This document shows positions 32,944-41,714 of a stretch of 45,962 bases of DNA, in pieces. The stretch covers positions 1 to 45,962 of the IMG/VR virus record IMGVR_UViG_3300004369_000033; one strand, 5' to 3'. Numbering within the stretch: the first letter of the stretch is position 1; the number at the start of each line of letters is the position of its first letter. Source of the stretch: a virus. Under the pieces are notes generated by a model. It did no database searches, had not been told where the DNA came from, and saw nothing but the letters and a program-made list of their open reading frames with translations. The translations under genes and the position numbers were made by a program.

Positions 32944-32944
32944 T

Positions 32945-32964
32945 AGGGGCCTCGAGGGGCCTCG
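32945..32964 (+). repeat. Tandem 10-bp direct repeat with internal palindrome
   Basis: AGGGGCCTCG occurs twice without a gap just after the stop of the 31618 fibre gene; the junction contains the palindrome CCTCGAGG. It lies in the 49-base intergenic region and is more GC-rich than its surroundings. It could form a small hairpin in the mRNA or bind a protein; no T-run indicates a terminator. Confidence 0.55.
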
Positions 32965-32992
32965 CAATAGATCTCCAAAGAGTTGAGGCTCT

Positions 32993-34933
32993 ATGGCTTT
33001 TAAGATTTTTAGTGTTATCCGGGCGCGGTTCTTCAACACCGTCTCCGATACTGCCTTTGACATTGGTCTAAATGGGGAGACAAACCCGAAGCTGTCGATT
33101 GACGCGGGCGGAAAAATTTCCTGGGGCGCTGGCGACGTATCAACAGTAGATACGAACCTCTATCGCGACAGCGCCAATGTCCTAAAGACGGACGACACCT
33201 TCAAAGCATCTGCACTTTTTGTAGATGGTATTGAAATTGATACGACTGGTGCCACGTCGCAGCAATTCCTTACTTTTGACGGCACGAAGTTCGCACCGGC
33301 TACGGTTACCTACGGAACATCTGATGTTTCTCAACTAGATGACCTTCTCGACGTCAGTATTAGTAGCCCTTCGACTGACCAGGTACTCAAGTATGACGGC
33401 ATAGCCTGGACTAACGCCAGTGTCAGTGCGGCAGTTACAGATCTCGACGGCCTGACCGACGTTGTCATTACCTCCGCGACAAATGGTCAGCTACTTGTAC
33501 ATAATGGAACGAATTGGGTAAACGACACGCTCCCAACTATGGAGCCGATGGGTCATGAGGATCGAACCGACAGCACAATCTCATTCAACAATGGCACCCG
33601 CGTCTTCACGATCCAGCCAGCAGTTTCGTCGTACACCATTTGGTGTGCAGGCAATCGGTACGTCAAGTCATCTGCATCAACAGTAACAATCCCAGACACA
33701 ACTGGGTTGTACTACATTTATTTCGATTCCTCCGGCGTTCTCCAGTACAAAACAACATATTTTACTTGGGACGCAGATACTCCCACGGCTTACATCTATT
33801 GGAACTCGACCACCGGAGCAGCCGAGTTCTTTGCCGATGAGCGTCACGGTATCACTCTCGATTGGCAAACCCACGAGTACCTTCACAGAACGCGCGGCGC
33901 TGCCATTGCCTCTGGCTTTGGAATCAGTAGCTATTCGACAGATGGAGATGGCTCTTCGGATGCCCACACTCAGTTAGCTCTTGCCGGCGGTACGTTCTTC
34001 GACGAAGACCTCCAAGTTGATATCACGCATGCAGCCTCACCAACAGCCAACACTTGGGAGCAGGTCCTCGAGGGTACTGCCGAGATTCCCGTGTTCTATA
34101 GAAGCGGTACAGCCTGGGTTAAAGACACTGCTACAACCTCGCCTTTCAAGGCCGGCACCTCTCGGGCGCAGTACAACGTTGAAAGTGGAGGCTCGTGGTC
34201 AACTGCAGACGTTGCTAACAATAAATACGGAGCGATGTGGATTGTCGCCACTAACAATCTGAATGAACCAGTTATTGCGATTCTTGGCCAAACTGCAGCC
34301 GACAACCAAAGCACAATCGAAGAGAGACAGTGGGAGGACCTCGATTTAGACGGTCTGCCAATTTTTGAGATTAGGCCTCTTTATCGTATTGCGTTTGTTG
34401 CCAGTGATACGTTTTCTAACACCCTAAAAGCTGCCATCCGAGGCGTTCTTGACATCAGGCGAGCGATCTCTTCCGGGTCTGGTATTCCATCGGAAGCCGT
34501 ATCCGATCATGGAACAATGACCGGACTTGCTGACGATGATCACACTCAGTACTTGACTACAGGACGCCATGATTCGCACGATCATTCGTCAGCCATGTCG
34601 AGCGTTGTTCTGGATGATATTTCGAATGTCAGCGTTTCTTCTCCGACCACTGGCGACTTTTTAAAGTGGGATGGATCTTCATGGACGAGTGCTGCCGGCG
34701 GGTCTGCTGTTTCGGTATCAGATACTCCACCTGGAAGTCCATCTTCTGGCGAGCTGTGGTGGGAGTCAGATACTGGCAAGTTGAAGATTTATTACAACGA
34801 TGGAGATTCTTCTCAATGGGTAGATGCCTACACTTCTCGCGCTAACGTTCATCTCATCAACTCGAACATTGATGGAGGATCAGCCTCGAGTAACTACGGT
34901 GGAATCCTGGCACTAAATGGAGGTTCGGCCTAA
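32993..34933 (+). CDS. Large tail fibre protein
   Basis: A 646-residue fibre, the largest of the region. Repeated stalk segments of the type DLLDVSISSPSTDQVLKYDG recur at LDGLTDVVITSATNGQLLVH and ISNVSVSSPTTGDFLKWDG. A middle domain (TVTIPDTTGLYYIYFDSSGV, EFFADERHGITLDWQTHEYL) resembles structural modules in other aquatic phages. Near the end are DDHTQYLTTGRHDSHDHSS, with His residues often binding metal in fibre trimers, and the PPGSPSSGELWWESDTG module shared with the genes at 26566 and 39851. TAATG coupling to the next gene. Confidence 0.82.
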   Translation: MAFKIFSVIRARFFNTVSDTAFDIGLNGETNPKLSIDAGGKISWGAGDVSTVDTNLYRDSANVLKTDDTFKASALFVDGIEIDTTGATSQQFLTFDGTKFAPATVTYGTSDVSQLDDLLDVSISSPSTDQVLKYDGIAWTNASVSAAVTDLDGLTDVVITSATNGQLLVHNGTNWVNDTLPTMEPMGHEDRTDSTISFNNGTRVFTIQPAVSSYTIWCAGNRYVKSSASTVTIPDTTGLYYIYFDSSGVLQYKTTYFTWDADTPTAYIYWNSTTGAAEFFADERHGITLDWQTHEYLHRTRGAAIASGFGISSYSTDGDGSSDAHTQLALAGGTFFDEDLQVDITHAASPTANTWEQVLEGTAEIPVFYRSGTAWVKDTATTSPFKAGTSRAQYNVESGGSWSTADVANNKYGAMWIVATNNLNEPVIAILGQTAADNQSTIEERQWEDLDLDGLPIFEIRPLYRIAFVASDTFSNTLKAAIRGVLDIRRAISSGSGIPSEAVSDHGTMTGLADDDHTQYLTTGRHDSHDHSSAMSSVVLDDISNVSVSSPTTGDFLKWDGSSWTSAAGGSAVSVSDTPPGSPSSGELWWESDTGKLKIYYNDGDSSQWVDAYTSRANVHLINSNIDGGSASSNYGGILALNGGSA

Positions 34934-35565
34934 TGGCTGTACAGATTCAACTACGAAATGACACGGCCGCCAACTGGACGTCAGCTAACCCCACTCTCGC
35001 ACAGGGCGAGATGGGCATAGAGAACGACACTAATAAGTACAAAATTGGCGATGGTTCAACAGCTTGGAATTCCTTAAGTTACTCAAGCTTGCCCGCTGGC
35101 TCAGCAACGCTCACAGGCACCGAGACCCTAACTAACAAGACCCTGACAGCCCCCGTGATCAATAACGCCGTTCTACAGGGGGCTGAGGAGTCGTGGAATG
35201 TTGCGGCGACAGCTGCGACTGGCACAGTCAACTTTGATACCTTGACTTCAACGGGATGGCTGTACACATCTGACGCCTCAGGCAACTGGACGCTGAATGT
35301 TCGAGGCGATGGCTCTACGACGTTGGCGAGCCTGTTGGATACGGGTGATTCCATCACGGTGGTGTTTGCCGTAACGCAGGGAGCAACCCCGTATTACGCT
35401 TCGGCGTTACAAATTGATGGGTCTGCCGTTACTCCTGAGTGGCAGGGTGGTTCGGCCCCTACCGCTGGTAATGCTTCCTCAATCGACGTGTACGTTTACA
35501 CGATTATCAAGACGGCGGCGACACCGACCTATACGGTGTTGGCGTCTCAGACGCAGTTTGCTTAG
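34933..35565 (+). CDS. Fibre protein with Mtd N-terminal-like domain and jelly-roll end
   Basis: A 210-residue protein. The N-terminus (IQLRNDTAANWTSANPTL, GEMGIENDTNKYKIGDGSTA) is the Mtd_N-type module of the Bordetella phage tropism determinant and many fibres. A linker with LTGTETLTNKTLTAPV follows, then a C-terminal ~120-residue beta domain (ESWNVAATAATGTVNFDTL, GNWTLNVRGDGSTTLASLL, YTVLASQTQFA) shared with the end of the protein at 39851. It probably forms a compact trimeric receptor-binding unit. Confidence 0.78.
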   Translation: MAVQIQLRNDTAANWTSANPTLAQGEMGIENDTNKYKIGDGSTAWNSLSYSSLPAGSATLTGTETLTNKTLTAPVINNAVLQGAEESWNVAATAATGTVNFDTLTSTGWLYTSDASGNWTLNVRGDGSTTLASLLDTGDSITVVFAVTQGATPYYASALQIDGSAVTPEWQGGSAPTAGNASSIDVYVYTIIKTAATPTYTVLASQTQFA

Positions 35566-35574
35566 GAGTTACTG

Positions 35575-36534
35575 ATGCCTATTGTTGCGGGCAGGTCGAA
35601 CGCTGGTGTGTACGGTTTAGGTTGGGGTTCAGCCAAGGGCATTGGGTCACGAGCAATTTTTGGCCGTGGTTTTGTTAGTGGGCAACAGTCAGTAAATCTT
35701 GATTACGTCACTATTGAAACAACTGGCAACGCTGGGGATTTTGGCGATTTGATAAGTAACCCTGATAGGTCTAATGGTCAGGCTGGTTCAACAACGAGAG
35801 GCGTTTTCTCGTCGGTGGGTAGCAACACATACCAGTATGTCACGTTTGCAACAATTGGCAACGCCACCGATTTCGGTGATGCAAGAACAACGACTATTGC
35901 AGATGGCGGTTCATCTTCAAACGAGACAAGACAAATTGTTGCTTATGGATGGTCAAGTATAGGCAATACCTACAGCAACATTATTGACTACCTCACTATA
36001 GCGACAACAGGCAACTCGGTATCGTTTGGAAACCTTACCAACACACGTGGGTATTGTACTGGGGCGTCGTCTACAACTAGGGCATTGAACGGTGGCGGAT
36101 ATACGGGTACGTTTTTCAATACGATTGATTATGTGACTATTGCTACTACGGGCAACGCCACCGATTTCGGTGATTTGTTGGCGGCTTCGTATGCCCCTGG
36201 TTCATGCACCTCATCTACACGAGCAGTTTTCGTTTGTGCCACCAAACTCAACGGCGGTCACACTGCCACAAATATTTTAGAATATGTAACAATGGCAAGT
36301 ACTGGGAACTCTACTGATTTTGGTGATTTGGATTCTACTCAATCCTCGCCCCCAGCCGCATCTAACAAATTGCGTGGGGTGATTGCTGGTGGATATGCTA
36401 CTGGTGCTGTTTTGAGAACAGACATTCGGTATATAACCATCGCTACAACAGGAAATACCACAGATTTCGGTGATTTGCTTGAAGGTAAATATTCCCTGCA
36501 AACAGTTTGCAACAACCACGGCGGTATCGCATGA
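35575..36534 (+). CDS. Beta-propeller-like repeat protein (receptor-binding candidate)
   Basis: A 319-residue protein with AGGAG seven bases before ATG 35575. Six repeats carry the pattern hxYhThxTTGNxTDFGDL, separated by 45-50 residues with small-residue segments such as SSTTRALNGGGYTG, resembling kelch-like blades. The sixfold repeat suggests a propeller, as seen in related proteins of cyanophage fibre regions. It could bind host surface glycans. It is coupled to the next gene by ATGA and forms with the two following genes a block that looks different from the modular fibres around it. Confidence 0.75.
   Translation: MPIVAGRSNAGVYGLGWGSAKGIGSRAIFGRGFVSGQQSVNLDYVTIETTGNAGDFGDLISNPDRSNGQAGSTTRGVFSSVGSNTYQYVTFATIGNATDFGDARTTTIADGGSSSNETRQIVAYGWSSIGNTYSNIIDYLTIATTGNSVSFGNLTNTRGYCTGASSTTRALNGGGYTGTFFNTIDYVTIATTGNATDFGDLLAASYAPGSCTSSTRAVFVCATKLNGGHTATNILEYVTMASTGNSTDFGDLDSTQSSPPAASNKLRGVIAGGYATGAVLRTDIRYITIATTGNTTDFGDLLEGKYSLQTVCNNHGGIA
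35857..36174 (+). repeat. 24-base exact repeat inside propeller gene
   Basis: A 24-base stretch encoding GNATDFGD is identical at 35857-35880 and 36151-36174, while other copies of the same motif in the gene have drifted. Exact identity at DNA level between two of six blades points to recent duplication or gene conversion and offers a site for recombination that would change blade number. Confidence 0.7.
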
Positions 36535-37340
36535 GCAACATCGAACTCAAAACCATTTCAGGCGACCTTGAAATTTCTGGCACCTACAAAACAATGCTGG
36601 AAAAAATCAATAACGCATTACCAGCAACAATTCTTGATTCTGAAAACTTCAACAAATCATCGTCCCAGTTCAAAGCCGCAACACTTGATGTTGCCGACTT
36701 GACACCAATCAATGCCGCACGTCATATCCTGGCAACTATCAACCGCACTCGTCAAGCCTTGGAAGAAGCCCAACTAGGTTTGCGGAAAGAGAACGTCAAG
36801 CACGCCCGTTTGACAGAAGAACTTGACTCCTGCATCGACCGTTGGCGCAGGGAAGAAATACAAATTGAACTTGATGAGATAGAAACCCGCAGAGCGAACG
36901 GCGAAGCATCAGTCCGTGGGGCCATCCGTAAACTGCATTTCAACATCAACCAATACCAGGCGATTCTTGAACATCTTGGTGTAGACGCAATTACGGAAGA
37001 AATGTATGAACATGACCAGGTTCGCTATCACATTATGACAGCGTTCAATCAGGCGTTGACTGCGGCCCGTTCCCGCAACGGATATATTGACGAAGGCAAC
37101 CATATCTATCTGTTTCAGTTGGGTATCAACGGTGCGGTCGCTCAAATGGAAGTTGACTGGTTATTGAATGCTGAGGCCCAATTACTCAATGACGGGAAAG
37201 CACCGACACACAAGATGGTGACTAACTGGCTTGAAGCGTGTGCCGATAAATATGCAGGTAATGCCCAAGAATACGCCCAGCGTCGAGGCGTCCTCGCTTT
37301 TGATGAATCGTCTTTGTTGGCGTTGGAACGAGGTGAATAA
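36531..37340 (+). CDS. Helical hypothetical protein following propeller gene
   Basis: A 269-residue protein from ATG 36531 (ATGA overlap). After a beta start (NIELKTISGDLEISGTYKT) it is largely helical, with a coiled-coil part (RQALEEAQLGLRKENVKHA, IQIELDEIETRRANGEASV) and later helices (YHIMTAFNQALTAARSRNG, MVTNWLEACADKYAG). This composition is unlike the beta fibres around it. It resembles proteins seen next to propeller-like genes in aquatic phages; a chaperone or fibre-assembly role is possible but not shown. Confidence 0.68.
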   Translation: MSNIELKTISGDLEISGTYKTMLEKINNALPATILDSENFNKSSSQFKAATLDVADLTPINAARHILATINRTRQALEEAQLGLRKENVKHARLTEELDSCIDRWRREEIQIELDEIETRRANGEASVRGAIRKLHFNINQYQAILEHLGVDAITEEMYEHDQVRYHIMTAFNQALTAARSRNGYIDEGNHIYLFQLGINGAVAQMEVDWLLNAEAQLLNDGKAPTHKMVTNWLEACADKYAGNAQEYAQRRGVLAFDESSLLALERGE

Positions 37341-37630
37341 TGAAGATTGTCGAATACACACTCACCGCTGACGGGACAATCCCTGATTCTATTGTTGATG
37401 GCGGCTACTTCGCTGTTTCAAATGGATTGATCTCACCGCAGGATTGGACGTTCATGGGCGTTGCTAATGACGACGCCTTGTTCTCGTCTTTTGCAACGGA
37501 GCAGGATTTGCTTGACAAGTTGTCGGCCATCTGCGTTGGATGGATGTATCACAGTCATTCCGAGGATAAACCCGAACCCTTTGACCCCGCAAGAGCATCT
37601 TCTTTTTTGTGGTCAAAGTCAACAACATGA
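37340..37630 (+). CDS. Small hypothetical protein
   Basis: A 96-residue protein coupled to the preceding helical gene (TAATG). It begins with beta-like KIVEYTLTADGTIPDSIVDG and GYFAVSNGLISPQDWTFMGV, then a helix (SFATEQDLLDKLSAICVGW) and a short end. No family recognised. Position at the end of a three-gene block suggests it belongs functionally with the propeller protein. Confidence 0.62.
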   Translation: MKIVEYTLTADGTIPDSIVDGGYFAVSNGLISPQDWTFMGVANDDALFSSFATEQDLLDKLSAICVGWMYHSHSEDKPEPFDPARASSFLWSKSTT

Positions 37631-37674
37631 AAACTGTCGCAGGGTTCCTGGCGCCGTGAAGCCTCAATTGACCC

Positions 37675-37683
37675 TGCTAAAAT
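37675..37683 (+). promoter_or_regulatory. Extended -10 promoter, leaderless, for 37690 gene
   Basis: TG-C-TAAAAT at 37675-37683 is an extended -10 element with no convincing -35. The ATG at 37690 follows exactly six bases later, so the transcript would start at the ATG. The same TGnTAAAAT occurs at 38121, 39811 and 42792. Confidence 0.6.
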
Positions 37684-37689
37684 TTACTC

Positions 37690-38106
37690 ATGGCTCTTCA
37701 ATTTCCATCTAGCCCAGCGGTCAATGATTCCGTAACATCTGGCAATACGACCTGGGTGTGGAATGGCTCGTCCTGGGAGGGAACTGAGCTTCAAAGCGTC
37801 TTCTTCGATGTAGTCAACGTCTCCCTTTCGACGACTTCAGCGAATCAGCAGCTTGATTCGACACAAGCAACTGCTATCAAGTACATGATTCGAGCTGACG
37901 ATGGATCCGATGCGGACTCTACGGAAATCATGGCCCTACTGGACGGAACAACAATCAATTTCGTCGAGTATGCGCGGATAACAACCTCTGGAACGGATCT
38001 TGCCGAGTATTCCCTATCCCAATCATCTGGTTACATTGTTTTGCAGGCAACACCAGCCTCAGCGAATACTTCATTTCAGGTTTTAAAGACAATTATTAGA
38101 CCGTAG
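37690..38106 (+). CDS. Short fibre protein with FPSSP-type N-terminus
   Basis: A 138-residue protein with the N-terminal module MALQFPSSPAVNDSVTSGN and TTWVWNGSSWEG, also found at 42807 and 45452. The C-terminal ~85 residues (ATAIKYMIRADDGSDADST, EIMALLDGTTINFVEYARIT, QVLKTIIRP) form a beta domain shared with the end of the next gene (38161). No Shine-Dalgarno precedes the ATG, as expected for a leaderless mRNA. Confidence 0.75.
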   Translation: MALQFPSSPAVNDSVTSGNTTWVWNGSSWEGTELQSVFFDVVNVSLSTTSANQQLDSTQATAIKYMIRADDGSDADSTEIMALLDGTTINFVEYARITTSGTDLAEYSLSQSSGYIVLQATPASANTSFQVLKTIIRP

Positions 38107-38120
38107 CAACTTTTGTTTGA

Positions 38121-38129
38121 TGCTAAAAT
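38121..38129 (+). promoter_or_regulatory. Extended -10 promoter for 38161 fibre gene
   Basis: TG-C-TAAAAT at 38121-38129 lies 31 bases before the ATG at 38161, which has its own GGAGG (38151-38155). Between them GGTCAG and CTGGCC (38131-38150) can form a 6-bp stem with one G-U pair. This promoter therefore gives a normal short leader. Confidence 0.5.
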
Positions 38130-38160
38130 TGGTCAGTTCCGCTACTGGCCGGAGGCTTAA

Positions 38161-39798
38161 ATGGCACGCATCGATTTCCGAGTACCCTCAGCTGGCATCA
38201 AGCCTGATACGAAGGTTTTGCTCACCTCTCAGGGTTCCGATGTCGGCACGACCTCGGGCGATCTCTTCAATCAGGGTGGGGCGTTAAAGTTCTACAACGG
38301 CTCTGCGTCAAAAGTTGTTGCATTCACTGACTCGAACATCACTGGTACTGCAGCTTCCTGGACCACGGCGCGAACTGTCACGTTTGCAACTGGTGACGTA
38401 ACTGGATCGTTCTCGATCGATGGATCGGGAGACGTGTCAAACGTTGCCCTGACCATTGCCGCAGACTCTGTCGCCCTGGGTACAGACACGACAGGAAACT
38501 ATGTAGCGACGATCGCCGGCACAACAAACCGCGTATCCGTTACAGGATCCGGTTCAGAAAACGCCGCAATCACGCTTGATTTGCCCCAGGACATCCACAC
38601 TGGCGCTAGCCCAACATTCACCGGTTTGACTCTCAGCGGCGATCTAGCGGTCAATGGAGCCGATATCACGACCACTGAGACTGGTACGGCCACAGTCTTC
38701 AACACAAACGCCACAACCCTTAACATTGGTGGGGCTGCAACAACAGTTTCAATCGGCGCCGGTACTGGTACGACGACCGTTAACAACAGCCTCACGGTCA
38801 CTGGGAACTTGACGGTCAACGGAACAACGACCACAGTCAACTCGACAACCCTTACCACCGACGACATTATTCTGACTTTGGGCGGAGACTCCGCTCCCGG
38901 TGCCGATGACGACAAAGATCGTGGTATTGAGTTCCGCTGGCACAACGGCACTTCGGCCAAAGTCGGCTTCTTCGGTTTCGATGACTCAACAGGAAAGTTC
39001 ACGTTCATCCCGGACGCCATCAACTCCTCTGAGGTTTTCTCCGGTTCTAAGGGAACTCTCGACGTTGGAAATATCGAGACGACTCAACTATTCGTTGACA
39101 GTATCGAGGTCGACACAAGTGGCGCCACCTCAAACCAGGTGCTTCAATACGACGGATCCAAGTTTGCTCCAGCGACGCTAAGCGGAACAAACTCTTTCTC
39201 AACCATCTCTGTCTCCGGCCAGAGTGACGTAGAGGCTGATTCTGGTTCGGACACGCTCACTTTTGTCTCTGGAACTGGAATCACAGTAACGACAGATGCT
39301 GGTGCCGACTCAATCACTGTCACCAATGCTGGTGTTACTGGAGTAACCGGCACAAGCAATCAGATCTCCACGACTGCCAGCACCGGATCGATCACTCTTT
39401 CGTTGCCGCAGGATATCGCTACAACGTCAACGCCCACTTTTGGGGCGCTATTTATTGGCGATGCTTCCGATCCTGTCAAGAAATCACTTGACGACATGGA
39501 CTCAGCGACCACGACAACCACTTCGGCGACTTCCATCAAGACGGTAAGTGCAACCGACTATCGTTCCGTCAAGTACGTAATCCAGGCAGTCGAATCAACC
39601 AACTACATGGTCACTGAGCTTCTCGCCATCCACGACGGATCAAACGTTTCATACACCGAATACGGTACGGTTGTGGTGGGAACGGCTCCAGCTAGCTTCG
39701 ACGTGGACATCAACTCTGGCAACATTCGAGTGACGGCTACGCCCGCATCTTCGTCGTCGACAGTTTTCCGGGTTCGCTCAACAGCTATCGCCGCCTGA
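38161..39798 (+). CDS. Large tail fibre protein
   Basis: A 545-residue fibre with GGAGG five bases before the ATG. The N-terminus (RIDFRVPSAGIKPDTKVLL) is followed by stalk modules typical of phage fibres: DIHTGASPTFTGLTLSGDL, NTNATTLNIGGAATTVSI, SLTVTGNLTVNGTTTTVN, GIEFRWHNGTSAKVGFFGFD and SLPQDIATTSTPTFGALFIG. The C-terminal ~85 residues (YRSVKYVIQAVESTNYMVTE, ELLAIHDGSNVSYTEYG, RVRSTAIAA) match the end of the 37690 protein. Confidence 0.82.
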   Translation: MARIDFRVPSAGIKPDTKVLLTSQGSDVGTTSGDLFNQGGALKFYNGSASKVVAFTDSNITGTAASWTTARTVTFATGDVTGSFSIDGSGDVSNVALTIAADSVALGTDTTGNYVATIAGTTNRVSVTGSGSENAAITLDLPQDIHTGASPTFTGLTLSGDLAVNGADITTTETGTATVFNTNATTLNIGGAATTVSIGAGTGTTTVNNSLTVTGNLTVNGTTTTVNSTTLTTDDIILTLGGDSAPGADDDKDRGIEFRWHNGTSAKVGFFGFDDSTGKFTFIPDAINSSEVFSGSKGTLDVGNIETTQLFVDSIEVDTSGATSNQVLQYDGSKFAPATLSGTNSFSTISVSGQSDVEADSGSDTLTFVSGTGITVTTDAGADSITVTNAGVTGVTGTSNQISTTASTGSITLSLPQDIATTSTPTFGALFIGDASDPVKKSLDDMDSATTTTTSATSIKTVSATDYRSVKYVIQAVESTNYMVTELLAIHDGSNVSYTEYGTVVVGTAPASFDVDINSGNIRVTATPASSSSTVFRVRSTAIAA

Positions 39799-39810
39799 CC
39801 ATAACATCCC

Positions 39811-39837
39811 TGATAAAATCGAAGGCACGCAGCCTTC
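39811..39837 (+). promoter_or_regulatory. Extended -10 promoter with adjacent hairpin before 39851
   Basis: TG-A-TAAAAT (39811-39819) is followed at once by GAAGGC-ACGCA-GCCTTC (39821-39837), a perfect 6-bp stem with a 5-base loop. The hairpin lies around the expected transcription start and upstream of the AGGTGA ribosome binding site of the 39851 gene. It could protect the 5' end of the mRNA or terminate upstream transcription; no T-run is present. Confidence 0.5.
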
Positions 39838-39850
39838 TTGCAGGTGACTC

Positions 39851-40981
39851 ATGGGAACTCGTAAAAACTTCGTAGTACCTGGTGGATTGACGATTGACTC
39901 GTCAACGCTTTACGTCGATGACCCCAATAACCGCGTTGGAGTAGGCAAGACCAACCCAGATCATGAACTCGATGTAGCGGGGGTAATTAGAGCGTCTAAC
40001 GGTGTAGTCACGCTAACTAGCGCCGGCACCCCATCAGCCACTTTGCCAGATGGTGCAATCGCCATCGACACCACAAATGCAAAGCTCTTCTTCCGCTCTG
40101 GGTCTACTTGGAACGAGGTAACTGGAGGGGGCGGCGGCGGTGGTGGAGGTTCTCTTACAGTTGCAACAACAGCACCAAGCTCGCCCTCAGAAGGCGATCT
40201 ATGGTTCGAATCCGATACCGGAATTACATTCGTTTACTATGACTCGTTTTGGGTCGAAATCGGACCAAATGTTGTTGACAACCTTTCTGCTCAAGTTACA
40301 ACTAAGGGCGATATTTTAGTTGGGAACACCACCAACGATCTCGATCGCCTCGGAGTCGGAACAGACTCCTATATTCTTACCGCTGACAGTTCAGCTACAT
40401 ACGGCCTTATGTGGAAGCCGCCGTACGACATAATGACTGCCAAAGGAGACTTGATAGCTGGCGGGGGTGTAGATAGCGCTGGGATTGTCAGTATAGGGAC
40501 ACAAGATTCTTTGCTTGTTGCCGATACTGCTAGCGGACAGGGGATGAAGTGGACCCTTCAGCCGCAAAACCTACTACTGACCAAGTCCGTTTGCGTGAGT
40601 CTAAAGGAAAAGTGGTCCGTGACAGCAACGGTCGCTACTGGAACGGTAAACTTGGACTGCGCAGACTATGGGGCATTTTATTTTACGGCTAGTGCTTCGG
40701 CCGACTGGACATTCAATTTAAGAGGCAGTGCGATTTCCTCTTTTTCAGATATCGTGTCTGTTGGTGAATCTTTGACGGTTGCTATTTTAGTAACAATTGG
40801 TGCAACTGAATACAGACCAACTGTCATACAAATTGATGGAGCAACACAAACCGTAAAATGGCAAACCGGTAACGCCCCTACCATTGGTAATATAAACTCT
40901 ATTGACGCCTATTTATTCACTGCTATTAGAACCGGATCAAGTACTTATTTAGTAACCGGTAGCCAAACAAAGTTTGCCTGA
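39851..40981 (+). CDS. Tail fibre protein with KGD-type repeats (cassette II)
   Basis: A 376-residue fibre. The N-terminal part (GGLTIDSSTLYVDDPNNRVG, GAIAIDTTNAKLFFRSGSTW) is stalk-like and ends in a glycine run. Then come the SSPSEGDLWFESDTG / FVYYDSFWVE module shared with the 26566 and 32993 proteins, two KGD-type repeats (TTKGDILVGNTTNDLDRLG; AKGDLIAGGGVDSAGIVSIG), and a C-terminal beta domain (EKWSVTATVATGTVNLDCA, STYLVTGSQTKFA) shared with the 34933 protein. It opens the second adhesin cassette, preceding a glycine-rich tip gene. Confidence 0.8.
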   Translation: MGTRKNFVVPGGLTIDSSTLYVDDPNNRVGVGKTNPDHELDVAGVIRASNGVVTLTSAGTPSATLPDGAIAIDTTNAKLFFRSGSTWNEVTGGGGGGGGGSLTVATTAPSSPSEGDLWFESDTGITFVYYDSFWVEIGPNVVDNLSAQVTTKGDILVGNTTNDLDRLGVGTDSYILTADSSATYGLMWKPPYDIMTAKGDLIAGGGVDSAGIVSIGTQDSLLVADTASGQGMKWTLQPQNLLLTKSVCVSLKEKWSVTATVATGTVNLDCADYGAFYFTASASADWTFNLRGSAISSFSDIVSVGESLTVAILVTIGATEYRPTVIQIDGATQTVKWQTGNAPTIGNINSIDAYLFTAIRTGSSTYLVTGSQTKFA

Positions 40982-40982
40982 C

Positions 40983-41714
40983 ATGCCCACAGTTTCTTCC
41001 TTCGGTAATTTATCTGGTGGTGGCACCGGACCCGGTCGAGGCCCCAACAAAAGTACGTTAGTCTCCAGTCCAGCGCCAGCAATGACCAAGACAAGTTATG
41101 GAGACTATGTTATTTACACGTTTAACGCAACATCAACATTTGCTGTTGTTGGTAGAAGCTCTAGTTCTGTAGATGTATTTCTAGTTCAGGGTGGTACGCC
41201 TGGAGGTGGCCCAGTTGGACAAAGTTTTCCAGGCGCTGCCGGCGGCGCTGGTGGGGCAAGAAAAACTGCTACTACTACTATCAACGCATATAATAGTTAT
41301 CCTGTTGTTATCGGTGGGGCTTCAACTCACTCAACATTAGGGCCACTAACGTCTTCGGGTGGAACTGCTGGTGGCGCTGGTGGCGCTGGTGGTGGCCCTG
41401 GTGTCCCTGGTAGCCCTGGTGGCCCTGGTCCAACAAATAATTACCGAACTGGTTCTGCCGTAAACTATGGCGGCGGAGGCGGAGGTGGAGGCGGCGGGAA
41501 CATCGGCACCTTGCAGCCGGGGGGTTCAGGTGGCGCTGGGGGTGGCGGTGGTGGTAACGGTGGTGCTGGAACTGCCAACACGGGTGGTGGCGGTGGTGGT
41601 GGCTCTGGTGGTTATCAGACGTCATTCAAAGGCCCATGGGTTCCTGGTGGACCTGGAGGTCCTGGAGGATCGGGAATAGTTGTCATCAGAGCGCCAAAGG
41701 ACTATTTTGAGTAA
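40983..41714 (+). CDS. Glycine-rich adhesin/fibre tip with collagen-like triplets (cassette II)
   Basis: A 243-residue protein from ATG 40983; the TTG at 40974 overlaps the upstream gene. After a beta-type N-terminus (TSYGDYVIYTFNATSTFAVV, SSVDVFLVQGG) it is dominated by glycine runs and ends GGSGIVVIRAPKDYFE. Around 41390-41435 Gly-X-Pro triplets occur in a row (GGP GVP GSP GGP GPT), and another Pro-rich stretch (VPGGPGGPGGSG) near the end. Pro in the third position before Gly is the classical site of prolyl 4-hydroxylation in collagen, which links it to the P4H-like gene at 29573 by inference. Confidence 0.78.
   Translation: MPTVSSFGNLSGGGTGPGRGPNKSTLVSSPAPAMTKTSYGDYVIYTFNATSTFAVVGRSSSSVDVFLVQGGTPGGGPVGQSFPGAAGGAGGARKTATTTINAYNSYPVVIGGASTHSTLGPLTSSGGTAGGAGGAGGGPGVPGSPGGPGPTNNYRTGSAVNYGGGGGGGGGGNIGTLQPGGSGGAGGGGGGNGGAGTANTGGGGGGGSGGYQTSFKGPWVPGGPGGPGGSGIVVIRAPKDYFE

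Noticed and set aside
38499-39023. A 174-codon minus-strand ORF inside the 38161 fibre gene
   Set aside because: Its Val/Pro/Thr-rich composition mirrors the Thr/Asn/Gly-rich fibre on the plus strand; no start signal or homology is visible.
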